Assembly (NCBI RefSeq): GCF_002222615.2
Contig: NZ_CP022412.2
Coordinates: 868,001 to 932,000 of the forward strand
Source of the DNA: Bacteroides caccae
Lineage (GTDB): Bacteria; Bacteroidota; Bacteroidia; Bacteroidales; Bacteroidaceae
Length of the DNA stretch: 64,000 nt
Reading direction: 5' to 3'
The stretch's first letter is position 1. Each line of letters opens with the position of its first letter. The notes below the pieces were generated by a model, which made no database searches, was not told the origin of the DNA, and worked only from the letters and a program-made list of their open reading frames with translations. The translations under genes were made by a program, and so were the position numbers. This document shows, in pieces, positions 1 through 9,352 of this stretch.

Positions 1-1491
1 GACTTTCTGGATGTGGCACCGAAGGACAAGGTATTGGAAGAAGACCAGTATAAAACGGAAGCAGGTATTCATGGAGCTTTAAACGGGCTTTACAGGCAAT
101 TAATATCTACCTCCCTTTACGGGGCGAATTTATCTCAGACTGCTCTGGACGCAATGGGGCACTTTTATACCTATCCTCCGTCACAACCGTCGGGAAATAA
201 ATTGTCTGCCACATTGTTTTTCCTCTGTAACGGACGGTCCGAAGAGTATGGAGCAGCTGAAAGCATATTTGCCGATATATGGAAAAGCGGATATAATACG
301 CTTCTCAATATCAACTATTTTTTGAAAAGCATGGAGGGATCGACTGCTGTTATCGGTAGTAACAATAAAGATGTATTGATGGGTGAGGCATACGGATTAC
401 GGGCTTATCTTCATTTTGACCTTTTCCGTTTGTTCGGCCCCAGATGGGAAGATCGTTCGAATATCAATAAGATTTTGCCGTATAGTAGAACTACGGATAT
501 GATACTGAATCATGTCGGTTATGAAGAAGATGTGTACTCCACTGCCGATGAATATTTGGATTATTTATTGGAGGATATTCGTGAGGCGGAACGGTTGTTG
601 GCTACTGACCCTATCCTGTCTGATGACTCTGCTATTAGTAAGGAGCTGATAAGTGATTTTTATAAGAATCGTAACAGACGTATGAATTATTATGCGGTGA
701 AAGCGCTCGAAGCCCGTGTATTGCAATATATAGGAGACTATAAGAATGCGGCTATAGCAGCCAAGGTAGTGACTGATCAGATAGGGGAAAAAGGAAAAGT
801 GTTCTCATGGACAAATGTTACAACCGTACTTGCCAATATGGATTACTCTTTCTTCAATGAAGTAGTTTTTGGAATCAACAATCCGGATATGCTTTCCAAT
901 TATAACTCCTTTTATAATAAAACGGATATAAACGATTTATATGCAGTAGACCGTGATAATTTGGTTCAAAACATCTATTCCGGTTTTGGTGATAACCTGA
1001 AAGCAATAATAGATGTCCGTGCCCGGCAGTGGACGGAAAGTAACGACCAGGGAGGAAGTTCTGTCTCCTATTCGCAGAATGGTACCTACATCTCTAACAA
1101 GTTTAATATTTCAGCCAATAGTAATCTTCCCGCGTTGGTCGATTTCCAACCGTTGATTCGTGTCACTGAAATGTATTATATTCAGGCGGAAACAGCCTTG
1201 AAAGATGGTAATAAAAAGACAGCTGCCGAACTATTGAACACTGTTTCTTCTCATAGAGGCATTCCGGAGACTAGCTTTTATTACTTGACGGAGAATGATA
1301 TGGATGAACAATTCTATTCCCACATAGAGAGTGAATATTATAAGGAGTTTTATGGGGAAGGGCAAGTTTATTTTTATCATAAGCGGATGAAGAGCGATCA
1401 GATGTTTCCTGGATACGGAGGAGTTTCGGTGGCAGTAAATGCCAGTGCAATGTATAATATACCTATTCCGAATATTGAAACAGATATATAA
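1..1491 (+). CDS. SusD/RagB-family outer-membrane lipoprotein, 5' end cut by window
   Basis: The frame is open from base 1 and reads DFLDVAPKD, the segment that normally follows the lipidated cysteine in SusD proteins. Only the signal peptide and the first few residues are therefore missing. About 496 residues are visible, close to a full SusD. SusD proteins sit on the cell surface and act as the lid of a SusC TonB-dependent channel, so the partner SusC should lie just off the left edge. TPR-like helical stretches (for example the region around YAVKALEARVLQYIGDYKNA) and the C-terminal YNIPIPNIETDI ending fit the family. It is followed after 25 bases by the DUF4843-type lipoprotein gene and is the first visible gene of a five-gene operon. 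The substrate is unknown. The family call is secure. Confidence 0.93.
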   Translation, partial: DFLDVAPKDKVLEEDQYKTEAGIHGALNGLYRQLISTSLYGANLSQTALDAMGHFYTYPPSQPSGNKLSATLFFLCNGRSEEYGAAESIFADIWKSGYNTLLNINYFLKSMEGSTAVIGSNNKDVLMGEAYGLRAYLHFDLFRLFGPRWEDRSNINKILPYSRTTDMILNHVGYEEDVYSTADEYLDYLLEDIREAERLLATDPILSDDSAISKELISDFYKNRNRRMNYYAVKALEARVLQYIGDYKNAAIAAKVVTDQIGEKGKVFSWTNVTTVLANMDYSFFNEVVFGINNPDMLSNYNSFYNKTDINDLYAVDRDNLVQNIYSGFGDNLKAIIDVRARQWTESNDQGGSSVSYSQNGTYISNKFNISANSNLPALVDFQPLIRVTEMYYIQAETALKDGNKKTAAELLNTVSSHRGIPETSFYYLTENDMDEQFYSHIESEYYKEFYGEGQVYFYHKRMKSDQMFPGYGGVSVAVNASAMYNIPIPNIETDI

Positions 1492-1516
1492 TTCAGTCTT
1501 TAAAAATAAATTCAAT

Positions 1517-2359
1517 ATGAAAAGAAACAGTTTTAAATGGTGTGTTTATACATTTCTATTTCTTGGGATAGGAATGGTATCTTGCGCTGACGAGGATTTA
1601 ATGACTTATGAAGATGTTCCTCGAATTTATTTTAAATATGCTGATGCATCCTCTTCCGACTTTGGAGAAAATGAAGATCAGATCACTGTTAATATGGGAT
1701 ATGACAGGCCGTTGAAAAACGACAGTATCATTAAGATTCCTATCAAACTAATGGGACGAGTTTCGGAAACAGACCGGGCGGTAAAAGTAGTGATGATACC
1801 TGAAGAATCGACAGCCACAGAAGGAGAAGATATAGAGATTTTGTCTGCGTATCTACCTGCCAACTCAATCTTTGGTAATGTGGAAGTAAGGCTGAAACGT
1901 ACGGAAGCCGTTGATAATGAAATGTTGTTTGCCCGTATCCGGTTGGCTTCGAATGAAAACTTTCATACGGATTATTCAACGTCCAGATATGATAAAGGAA
2001 ACAATCGAAACGGATTGATTTATAGTATTTATTTTACGGCACTGGCTGAAAAACCCAGTTTATGGGCGGCTTCTTATTCGTCGATGACCTTAGAAAGTAC
2101 ATTCGGCGCATACAGTAATGCAAAAATGAATGTGATATATGAGGCTTGCGGAGTGACAAGAGAATATTTTGAGATTGATCCTGAAGATAACGACCCGACG
2201 GGTAAGGAAACGTTTACCAAACGTTTCTCGAGGGAAATTTCTTTTGGAATGGTTTCATTGATTAATCGTTACTTGGTAAAATATAAAAACGAGCATGGAG
2301 AGCCTTTGCTTGATGAATTTGGTGAAGAGGTCAAGATGCCTCTATCTAGTATTCAATAA
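1517..2359 (+). CDS. DUF4843-type lipoprotein of a SusCD operon
   Basis: A 280-residue protein with a signal peptide ending in a lipobox (GMVSC), so it is probably a lipoprotein. The ATG at 1517 is chosen because it gives a standard Lys-Arg signal peptide. An upstream in-frame start would overlap the susD gene. The body is beta-rich and has the pattern of DUF4843 proteins, which occur almost only next to SusCD pairs together with a PKD-like lipoprotein and a thioredoxin, exactly as here. The molecular role of DUF4843 is not known. A cell-surface accessory or binding subunit of the neighbouring transporter is the usual guess. It lies 3 bases upstream of the next gene, so the two are surely cotranscribed. 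Confidence 0.75.
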   Translation: MKRNSFKWCVYTFLFLGIGMVSCADEDLMTYEDVPRIYFKYADASSSDFGENEDQITVNMGYDRPLKNDSIIKIPIKLMGRVSETDRAVKVVMIPEESTATEGEDIEILSAYLPANSIFGNVEVRLKRTEAVDNEMLFARIRLASNENFHTDYSTSRYDKGNNRNGLIYSIYFTALAEKPSLWAASYSSMTLESTFGAYSNAKMNVIYEACGVTREYFEIDPEDNDPTGKETFTKRFSREISFGMVSLINRYLVKYKNEHGEPLLDEFGEEVKMPLSSIQ

Positions 2360-2362
2360 AAG

Positions 2363-4066
2363 ATGATGGATATGAAATATATAATAGATTTACGGATAAT
2401 AATTGTATGTGCCGGAATACTGTCTCTGTTTGCATGCAATGAAGACAAGGGCAATTATGACTATGAAGCAATCAATCGGGTGACAGAAATTGCTAATATT
2501 CAGGAGAGCTATTCAGTGGAAGTAGGAGAACGGTTGTTGATTACTCCTGAACTCAATACTACTTCGGGCAATATGGATAATTTGGATTATACGTGGTATT
2601 ATAAAAGCGGTTCTGCATGGAATGTATTGCAGGAGGGTAAAGACTTTGATTTTGTTATAGCCGATCCTATCGGATCTCCGAATAGTACTTATACTTGTGC
2701 CTTCGAAGCAAAAAACAAAGTGACGGATATTGCTTACCGACAAATTTTCAGTATAAGAGTATCGGGAACTTTCAATAAGGGATATGTCTTATTGTATGAG
2801 AAAGAAGACGGATTTGATATGGGAATGGTCGTTCAGAATTCTCAGAATCAATATATACCGAAGTATAATATACTGGCTTCTACCGCACCTTCCCTGCAGC
2901 GTGAAGGGGTAAAACCTTATGAGCTCAATATCTTTGCTGATCCCACTGCTCCTCATCCATATCAGCCGGATGGTTCCAACCGTTCGGTTTACTTGCTGAC
3001 CGACCATTATACGACACGTTTGAAAGTGGCTGATTTCAGTTGGGATTCTTCGTATGATATATCCAATTCAGTGGAGAACGGTTCGCCTCTTCATCAGGAA
3101 TATGTATCGACTGGGCAGCCTATTGTTGCGGAGAAGATGAAAGTGGGGTATTTTTCTACAAGTGGTGGTATAAAACCGCATGTATATGTATATGTGAAAG
3201 ATGATAACGGACAGGGAAATTGGTATTTGCATAACACTTATCCTGTCTACTACTTCTTTTCCTATCCGATGAATGCCTATCGTACGGGGAATACCGTATA
3301 CGATAGTGAACGTTACGAACCTGCTCCGTTTATATCGTGTGGTAACAGAATAACATTGTTTTTCGATCAGGAACAAAATAAGTTCAGTTGCCAGACTACA
3401 TACCGTTCTTCCAATGATTTCAGCACATCGTTCTTTTTTACCGAAGATTTTCTGGATGAGTCTTCCGACCATATTTTTAACTTTGATGATAAGAATGAGG
3501 GGTTGTTGTATATGGGCGAACGCTATACGAGTATAGCAAAGATGACCTCTTTTGCTTTTCTGAAACAAAGTAACGGTACATTCAGATATATTGAATACGG
3601 TTTGCCGTCTAACACTACTGCTTTGGTGACGAAAGATAATAAATTGAGAACGTGTATATTTGATGCATCTACCGGCATTGACCATGCCAAATTTATTGCT
3701 GCCGCTCCCGAACCCAACAATGCGTTTATCTACTATGCGACTGAAGATAACCGGGTGTTTTATGCCGATGTATCGGGTAGCAATGCGGTGGTTAGAGAAA
3801 TAACGGATGCAGTTCTTCCCGAAGGTTATAATGAAATAACCGCTTTAAAGTTTATGATTCCCAGTACAAGTAGTAAATATCTGGGAATTGCTACCTACAA
3901 CAGTTCCTTAGGAAAGGATGAAGGAGGCAGAATAGACTTCTATTCCATGTCGAATGCTTCTTCCGGCGCACTTACCATAGCGACGCACGAGGTGAATGAT
4001 GATGAAACGATAGAGATGTCGTGGAAAGGTTTTGGAAAGATAGTAGATATGGATTATAAACCTTAA
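2363..4066 (+). CDS. PKD-like family surface lipoprotein
   Basis: A 567-residue protein with a signal peptide and lipobox (LSLFAC) followed by NEDKGNYDYEAIN, the usual opening of the PKD-like family lipoproteins found in SusCD operons. Residues of about 35-130 look like an immunoglobulin/PKD-like fold. The remainder is rich in aromatic residues and beta strands and could form a beta-propeller or binding surface. No catalytic motif is seen. Position in the operon (DUF4843 gene upstream, DUF1735 lipoprotein gene downstream) supports a role as an outer-membrane accessory protein of the transporter. The ligand is unknown. Confidence 0.75.
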   Translation: MMDMKYIIDLRIIIVCAGILSLFACNEDKGNYDYEAINRVTEIANIQESYSVEVGERLLITPELNTTSGNMDNLDYTWYYKSGSAWNVLQEGKDFDFVIADPIGSPNSTYTCAFEAKNKVTDIAYRQIFSIRVSGTFNKGYVLLYEKEDGFDMGMVVQNSQNQYIPKYNILASTAPSLQREGVKPYELNIFADPTAPHPYQPDGSNRSVYLLTDHYTTRLKVADFSWDSSYDISNSVENGSPLHQEYVSTGQPIVAEKMKVGYFSTSGGIKPHVYVYVKDDNGQGNWYLHNTYPVYYFFSYPMNAYRTGNTVYDSERYEPAPFISCGNRITLFFDQEQNKFSCQTTYRSSNDFSTSFFFTEDFLDESSDHIFNFDDKNEGLLYMGERYTSIAKMTSFAFLKQSNGTFRYIEYGLPSNTTALVTKDNKLRTCIFDASTGIDHAKFIAAAPEPNNAFIYYATEDNRVFYADVSGSNAVVREITDAVLPEGYNEITALKFMIPSTSSKYLGIATYNSSLGKDEGGRIDFYSMSNASSGALTIATHEVNDDETIEMSWKGFGKIVDMDYKP

Positions 4067-4079
4067 ACGATTTAGAAAG

Positions 4080-5489
4080 ATGAAAAATATGAAACTTAGA
4101 AAAATAATATGTCTGTTACTGGTGACTTGCAGTTCATGCAGCTTTTTTGCAGGATGCACGGATGACATCAACAATTATGAGAAACAGACAGCTGCTGAAG
4201 CTTCCAACAAAGTATTTATCAGCGATAAGTATGCTTCACTTGCTTTCAATGCCCAACGTACAGTAGAAGGTAAGGTTGCCAATATGGATACATTGGTTGC
4301 CAAACTGGTAGTCAATTGTACTTCTCCGGCAGGTGGCAATTTGACGGTGAAAGTTACTATTGATACATTGTTGGTAGATGTATACAATAAGAAAAATGAA
4401 ACATCCTATCACCGGTTTGCAAGTAATTGGATCAGGTTGAATAAATCGACCCTGACCATTCCCGAGGGAAGTATGGAATCTGCAGATACACTTACCGTTG
4501 CCTTGACCCGGCCTTTGGACGGGTTTACCAGTATGGACGGATACATCATGCCGGTGCGTATCACTTCGGCTTCGGGCTATGATGCACAAGTAGATTACAG
4601 TAAAAGAGTCTCTTATCTGACGTTGGATGTGACACAGGAGAACGGTGTGGGATTTGAAGAAGGCAAAAACAGTGTGATGGTTGCAGGAAACGAAAGTTTC
4701 ACCGGATACGATCTGCCGCTTATGGCTTATATTGCGTCAGACAATGATATAAATATCGGGCTGGAAGTAGACAATAGTCTGGTAGCAGCTTTCAATAGCA
4801 AATATGGGACAGCTTTCAAAACCCTTGCCGTGAGTGACTGGGAATTGGCCGATGTTGCGTTACCGGCCGGCAGTACAACGGCTACGGGACATATCGCCTA
4901 TAAGGGAGAGACGTCGCAGTTTGCGGGTGATAATTATCTTGTCCCCATAAAGATAAAATCGGTTACGTCACCGGGTGCGGTAGAGCCTGTCAAGACTATG
5001 CGTACAGATGTATATTATCTGGTAGTGAATTCGGTATCCGGTGGGTACACGCTTGAAAGCGATGATACTGCGTTTGGTGTGCGACAGACAGAAAGGAGCG
5101 GTTATAAAGCCCTGTCGGAAGAATATAAATTTACTCAAGGCAGTTGGGAAAGTATGTTCGAAGGAGGTTTCTGGGTATTGGATGTTCCGGCCAGTGTCAC
5201 AATCGATTTGGGACATGAAGTTCGCAATATCACCGGAATATATCTCAGGGCGAACAATAGCTCGATGTCTCCTGCAAGCATGGACTTGTCTTATGCCGGA
5301 GAGGAACTCTATAATGCTACCCGTCTTTCGGTGAGCCTCGGTTCAATAGCACTTCCCAGCCGATGCGAACACATGTACTTCAAGTTTGCCGAACCTGTGA
5401 ATGCCCGCTATATCGGACTGAATAATATGGTAGCTAAATCGAAGTACTATTCTTGCAAAGATTTTTATATATATACTCAAAATGAATAA
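4080..5489 (+). CDS. BT_3987/DUF1735-type surface-binding lipoprotein
   Basis: A 469-residue lipoprotein (lipobox FFAGC near residue 26). Two successive DUF1735-like (BT_3987 N-terminal) segments cover about residues 40-190 and 195-325. Both contain the recurring N-x-x-x-x-T-x-F/Y phrase (NKKNETSYHRF; NSKYGTAFKTL) and a strand ending in YLTLDV or YYLVV. The C-terminal part (about 330-469) looks like an F5/8-type-C discoidin fold, with VTIDLGHEVRNITGIYLR and ARYIGLNN. Proteins of this layout are surface glycan- or ligand-binding accessories of SusCD systems. It is cotranscribed with its neighbours (13 bases after the PKD-like gene, 3 bases before the TlpA gene). No enzyme motif is seen. Confidence 0.78.
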   Translation: MKNMKLRKIICLLLVTCSSCSFFAGCTDDINNYEKQTAAEASNKVFISDKYASLAFNAQRTVEGKVANMDTLVAKLVVNCTSPAGGNLTVKVTIDTLLVDVYNKKNETSYHRFASNWIRLNKSTLTIPEGSMESADTLTVALTRPLDGFTSMDGYIMPVRITSASGYDAQVDYSKRVSYLTLDVTQENGVGFEEGKNSVMVAGNESFTGYDLPLMAYIASDNDINIGLEVDNSLVAAFNSKYGTAFKTLAVSDWELADVALPAGSTTATGHIAYKGETSQFAGDNYLVPIKIKSVTSPGAVEPVKTMRTDVYYLVVNSVSGGYTLESDDTAFGVRQTERSGYKALSEEYKFTQGSWESMFEGGFWVLDVPASVTIDLGHEVRNITGIYLRANNSSMSPASMDLSYAGEELYNATRLSVSLGSIALPSRCEHMYFKFAEPVNARYIGLNNMVAKSKYYSCKDFYIYTQNE

Positions 5490-5492
5490 TCC

Positions 5493-6890
5493 ATGAAAAA
5501 ATTATTATTAATGATCCTTCCTGCGTTTATCTGTGCAGGAAGTTTGTTTGCCCAAACATCTACTGTCAGTGGCGTGTGGGAAAGGGGTAAAACAAAAGCA
5601 GTCAAAATGTTCAAGATTGTAGAAGGCGGTAACTTGTCGGAAGTGGCCACTTCTGCGTTAGGAGAAGACGGTAGTTTCCGGATGACGTTTACCCCGGAGA
5701 AGGAAGGTTATTTCGTGTTGGGTACTTCCTCTTCCGTTTTTCAGAATCGCTATATATTTTATATGAAGCCGGGCGACCCATTGAATGTGCGGATATTGCC
5801 CGAAAGTTATGAACTGATAGGAAAAGAGAATACGGCAGAGAACAAGGAAATGGTCCGCTGGCATGATTTTATTTTTCCTCTGGAAGATAAAGCTGTGTAT
5901 TTTATGGGAAAACACAGTACGTATGTAGACTTCTTTCCGCTGTTGGAAGAGAAACTGGATAAATTGGGTTCTTATAAAGTGAAGAAAACAAAGAATAAGG
6001 TTTTCGACACTACGTTTGCTGATTTTCGTAAGTATGATTTGCTGTTCAATGCTGTACAGTTCATTTATACGGTAAGGACAGCACATCCGCAGAAGGAGGA
6101 TTTTATTGATTATTACCGGCAGATAGATATTCCTGCTATCGCCCGTACTGCAGGCATTCTCAATTATCCCAACGGATTGCGTTTATTTGTCAATGCATAT
6201 ATGCTCAAGTCCATGGTATCTGATTCCTCATCAGCCGGAGAGAAACGAAAGAATCCCGTTTCGGCTATGTTGAAAGAAGACATTGGGATGATTAGTAATG
6301 ATACTATTAAAGGAGAAATAGCGTTAATGTTCAGCGGAATGAGCAAGACACAGGTGGGATTGGAACAATATAAGAAAGAATATGGCAGTTTCCTCATCAC
6401 CGACAGTCAGAAAGAGCGTTGGCAACGTATTGAAGATAACTTTAGAGAGAGTATGGAGAAGAAAGAAATCATTAATTTGACGTTCCCTAATGCGGAAGGA
6501 AATGATATTTCTCTTTCCGATTTTCGTGGCAAGGTTGTCTATATTGATATCTGGGCTACCTGGTGCGGTCCGTGTAAAAAGGAGATGCCGGCTATGAAAG
6601 CACTGGAAGCCGAATATAAAGACAATAAAGATATTGTATTTATGGGGATTAGTGTCGATGCGTCTAAAAATATCCAGAAATGGAAGGACTTCGTGATAAA
6701 AGAACAGCTTCCCGGTGTACAGCTTTTTGCCGGAGACATGGCAGGACCTGCATTGTCCAAACCTTATAAGATAACAGGTATTCCTCGTTTTATGCTGGTT
6801 GGCAAAGACGGCAGTCTGCTTTATATGGATGCTCCGCGTCCTTCTTCTTCCGAGATACGGGCAGTGTTGAACGACGCATTGAAAAAATAA
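5493..6890 (+). CDS. TlpA-like thioredoxin-fold protein
   Basis: A 465-residue exported protein with a signal peptide ending near LFAQ. The N-terminal ~320 residues have no motif I recognise. The C-terminal ~140 residues are a TlpA/ResA-type thioredoxin domain that starts at FPNAEGNDISLSDFRGK and carries the redox motif WCGPC (C358, C361). It also has a late cis-proline region ITGIPRFMLVGKDG. Such proteins act in the periplasm as thiol-disulfide reductases. It is the last gene of the DUF4843/PKD-like SusCD operon, a recurring gene neighbourhood in Bacteroidota. Its substrate is unknown. Confidence 0.88.
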   Translation: MKKLLLMILPAFICAGSLFAQTSTVSGVWERGKTKAVKMFKIVEGGNLSEVATSALGEDGSFRMTFTPEKEGYFVLGTSSSVFQNRYIFYMKPGDPLNVRILPESYELIGKENTAENKEMVRWHDFIFPLEDKAVYFMGKHSTYVDFFPLLEEKLDKLGSYKVKKTKNKVFDTTFADFRKYDLLFNAVQFIYTVRTAHPQKEDFIDYYRQIDIPAIARTAGILNYPNGLRLFVNAYMLKSMVSDSSSAGEKRKNPVSAMLKEDIGMISNDTIKGEIALMFSGMSKTQVGLEQYKKEYGSFLITDSQKERWQRIEDNFRESMEKKEIINLTFPNAEGNDISLSDFRGKVVYIDIWATWCGPCKKEMPAMKALEAEYKDNKDIVFMGISVDASKNIQKWKDFVIKEQLPGVQLFAGDMAGPALSKPYKITGIPRFMLVGKDGSLLYMDAPRPSSSEIRAVLNDALKK

Positions 6891-6903
6891 ACGATATTAT
6901 CAA

Positions 6904-7035
6904 TAGGCTGATATACAGGCACTTCAATGGGTATTGATAGCAGAGTTGTTGGGTATATATATCCTGTTTGTTGGCCATATATACCCAACATGTTGTATCT
7001 ATATGTCCAGCGCGTTGTATCTATATGTCCAATAC
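6904..7035 (+). repeat. 22-bp tandem repeat array, copy 1
   Basis: Four clear 22-bp units start with GTTG at 6948, 6970, 6992 and 7014. Less regular unit-like sequence extends upstream to about 6904. Each good unit is an imperfect palindrome with the core TATATRYCC. Units 3 and 4 share an identical 18-base start (GTTGTATCTATATGTCCA). Units 1 and 2 contain a perfect 13-bp inverted repeat (6948-6960 with 6977-6989). The array fills the space between the TlpA gene and the retropepsin-like gene. A related array lies at 56604-56713. Confidence 0.8.
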
Positions 7036-7071
7036 ATAGCCTTCAGTACCCTTTTTTCAATGTAATAGACT

Positions 7072-8316
7072 ATGAAATACTTGAAAATAATTATATGCTT
7101 TCTGTTCTTTCCGTTGACAGCAAACGGAAAAGCGGATCAAGACAGCATCCGTCTTGCTTTGAAACACATGGAAGACGGTTTGAAAACAAAAGAAATCGCT
7201 GTTGCACAAAAGAGTTTTGCTCCCGAATTTTCTATCAGCATTTATTCGTTGCCCTTTGCATCCGGTTTGTTGAAACAGATTATGGAAGGTATAACTTTCC
7301 AATCTATCCAACCCGACTGGAAGGGGATGAAAACAAAGGGAAACGTCACCAGTCTGGAGGTCCGTTTCACATTGGCCGGCGGACAGGAAGAGAAGAGCAT
7401 GATAGCTTTCAATGAGTCCGGAAAAATCCTTTTTGTCGATTATTTCGACCGGCTGTTCGGTGATAGCCGTTACCGGAAATCATCGTTGGCAGCCGTTCTG
7501 CCTTTTCGGATAGAGGGTGGCTCTATCATTTTGTCTGCCCGCTTGAACGATAGCCCCTGGGTGATGTCATTCTTGCTTGATACGGGAGCTGACGGAATGG
7601 CTATCCGCCGTTCGTTGGCAGATAGCATAGGGCTGAAAGTCAGTCATTCGCAAGAAGCGAGTGTTGTAGGCGGACGGAAAACGGTGCAGATATCTGCCGA
7701 TAATGTACTTCGTCTGTCGGACAGTTTATCATTGAAAAAGCAGAATATTGCAATTTTCGAGAGGGTGCGTAACGGTACGGATGGCATCATCGGGCTGAAT
7801 CTGATAAGAAAATATATCACTGAAGTGAATTTTGATACGCAAACTATTTCGCTTTATACCTTCGGTGATTATATCTTTCAGAGGAAAGGACGTATGATCC
7901 CCCTTAGGGTACCGAGCCTTATCATGTTACCTTCCGCATTGAATCTGACCGGGGATAAAAGTATTTCGGGTAATTTTATAATGGATACGGGAGCTAATTA
8001 TTATTTGATAGCTTTTAGTCGGTTTGTTCGTCAAAACAGGCTGTTACTGAGCGGATTCAAACCCGAGGGAAGTGGGGCGACAGTGAGTTTGGGGCATTCA
8101 ACACCAGTTTTTTATGGTCATGCACGTTCATTAAAAGTAGGCAGTGTAGTGAGCAAAAATGTACCTGTCACTCTTCAAGCTTCAACGGGCGGTGATTCTT
8201 CAAATCATACCGATGTAGACGGATCGATAGGTATACAGTTTTTCAGTGATTTCAATTTTACGATCGACTTATTGAGAAAAGTAGTACACCTGTCTCCTCG
8301 TAAGAAGTTAAAGTAA
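7072..8316 (+). CDS. Two-domain retropepsin-like aspartyl protease family protein
   Basis: A 414-residue protein with an N-terminal signal peptide (MKYLKIIICFLFFPLTANG). A domain of about residues 25-135 precedes two tandem retropepsin-like (clan AA) domains. Each carries the catalytic signature: FLLDTGAD with Asp170 and FIMDTGAN with Asp305. Two aspartates in one chain allow a pseudo-dimeric active site, whereas retroviral enzymes need two chains. Known bacterial relatives are annotated as aspartyl protease family proteins, and most have no tested substrate. It appears to be a single-gene unit: the 22-bp repeat array is just upstream and a radical SAM gene follows after 157 bases. Exported location is inferred from the signal peptide. 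Confidence 0.82.
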   Translation: MKYLKIIICFLFFPLTANGKADQDSIRLALKHMEDGLKTKEIAVAQKSFAPEFSISIYSLPFASGLLKQIMEGITFQSIQPDWKGMKTKGNVTSLEVRFTLAGGQEEKSMIAFNESGKILFVDYFDRLFGDSRYRKSSLAAVLPFRIEGGSIILSARLNDSPWVMSFLLDTGADGMAIRRSLADSIGLKVSHSQEASVVGGRKTVQISADNVLRLSDSLSLKKQNIAIFERVRNGTDGIIGLNLIRKYITEVNFDTQTISLYTFGDYIFQRKGRMIPLRVPSLIMLPSALNLTGDKSISGNFIMDTGANYYLIAFSRFVRQNRLLLSGFKPEGSGATVSLGHSTPVFYGHARSLKVGSVVSKNVPVTLQASTGGDSSNHTDVDGSIGIQFFSDFNFTIDLLRKVVHLSPRKKLK

Positions 8317-8440
8317 GGCATTCTTTCAGTAATGGCAGTGCAGTTATAGTCAGGGGAATGTTTTGCGGAAGTATACCGGTCGAATGAAGAACATCATTAA
8401 AAAATGTTCAATAGAATTAATAACCTGGAGTTTTTTGAGT

Positions 8441-8448
8441 TATCTTTG
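8441..8448 (+). promoter_or_regulatory. Candidate -7 element for the radical SAM gene
   Basis: TATCTTTG matches the Bacteroides TAnnTTTG -7 consensus and lies 25 bases before the ATG. No clear TTTG -33 element is at the usual distance, so the call is moderate. Confidence 0.5.
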
Positions 8449-8473
8449 TTGTAGCTAATTAAACAATAAAAAG

Positions 8474-9247
8474 ATGACTGTAATTTTTCCTTCACCCATT
8501 TTCGGTCCTGTTCATTCCCGCCGTTTGGGTGTTTCTTTGGGAATAAATTTATTACCGGACGACGGTAAAGTTTGTTCGTTCGATTGCATTTACTGTGAAT
8601 GCGGCTTCAATGCCGAGCATCGTACAAAGAAGCTTCTTCCCACCCGTGAAGAGGTTCGTACAGCCCTTGAAGAAAAACTAAAAGATATGCAGGCAAATGG
8701 TCCTGCTCCCGATGTACTGACATTTGCCGGAAATGGTGAACCGACTGCACATCCCCATTTCCCGGAAATCATAGACGATACTCTTGCACTTCGGGACAAG
8801 TATTTTCCGAAAGCGAAAGTCAGTGTATTAAGTAATTCTACATTTATCGACCGCCCTGCTGTATTTGATGCACTGAATAAGATAGATAATAATATCTTGA
8901 AACTTGATACAGTGGATGAAGAATACATTCACCGGTTAGATCGTCCGAATGGAAAATATTCTGTAAAGAAGATTATCGAGAAGATGAAAGAATTCAAAGG
9001 AAACTGTATCATTCAAACTATGTTTCTCAAAGGGAGTTACCTGGGAAAGGATATGGATAATACCTCAGATAAGTTTGTACTTCCCTGGTTGGAGGCGGTA
9101 AAAGAAATCGCGCCCCGGCAAGTGATGATTTACACGATTGACCGTGAAACCCCTGATCATGATTTGCAGAAGGCAACTCACGAAGAGTTGGACCGGATTG
9201 TAGAATTGATTAAGAAAGCCGGCATTCCGGCAACAGCTTCTTATTAA
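8474..9247 (+). CDS. Radical SAM domain protein
   Basis: A 257-residue cytoplasmic protein with the CX3CX2C motif that holds the 4Fe-4S cluster (C34, C38, C41 in CSFDCIYC). It is followed by the GNGEPT segment typical of SAM binding. The opening FGPVHSRRLGVSLGIN is characteristic of the COG0731-like group of stand-alone radical SAM proteins. The reaction is not known for this group. The length is normal and the gene is complete. A TAnnTTTG-like promoter precedes it. The gene is monocistronic, with a convergent hairpin downstream and the ECF sigma gene on the other strand. Confidence 0.88.
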   Translation: MTVIFPSPIFGPVHSRRLGVSLGINLLPDDGKVCSFDCIYCECGFNAEHRTKKLLPTREEVRTALEEKLKDMQANGPAPDVLTFAGNGEPTAHPHFPEIIDDTLALRDKYFPKAKVSVLSNSTFIDRPAVFDALNKIDNNILKLDTVDEEYIHRLDRPNGKYSVKKIIEKMKEFKGNCIIQTMFLKGSYLGKDMDNTSDKFVLPWLEAVKEIAPRQVMIYTIDRETPDHDLQKATHEELDRIVELIKKAGIPATASY

Positions 9248-9303
9248 TTATAAAACAGAAAGCATACCAACAGAATTTTTCAATTATCAATGATATTATC
9301 AGG

Positions 9304-9333
9304 ATTCCTTCAATCAAGATTGATTGGAGGAAT
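9304..9333. terminator. Hairpin between convergent genes
   Basis: A 13-bp stem (9304-9316 with 9321-9333, one G:T pair) with a 4-base AGAT loop lies between the radical SAM gene (+) and the ECF sigma gene (-), which converge here. No strong T-run follows on either side, so termination is inferred from position and stem stability. Confidence 0.55.
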
Positions 9334-9352
9334 TAATGTGTATTTATTGTGT

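Noticed and set aside
1231..1515. Antisense reading frames inside susD and many similar frames across the window
   Set aside because: They lie opposite well-supported genes, lack family motifs and have composition expected of antisense shadows.
6948..7035. Short regular repeats considered as a CRISPR array
   Set aside because: The 22-bp units are contiguous with no unique spacers, and no cas gene is present.
8474..9247. Radical SAM protein considered as the sulfatase maturase (anSME)
   Set aside because: Too short, and it lacks the additional cysteine motifs of the anSME C-terminal domain. Its N-terminus fits another stand-alone group.
9337..9346. Third TGTGTATTTA, as in the class 1 promoter sites
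   Set aside because: No GGG box is found 13 bases upstream, and no gene starts downstream on that strand for nearly 700 bases. It overlaps the end of a convergent hairpin. Probably chance in AT-rich DNA.
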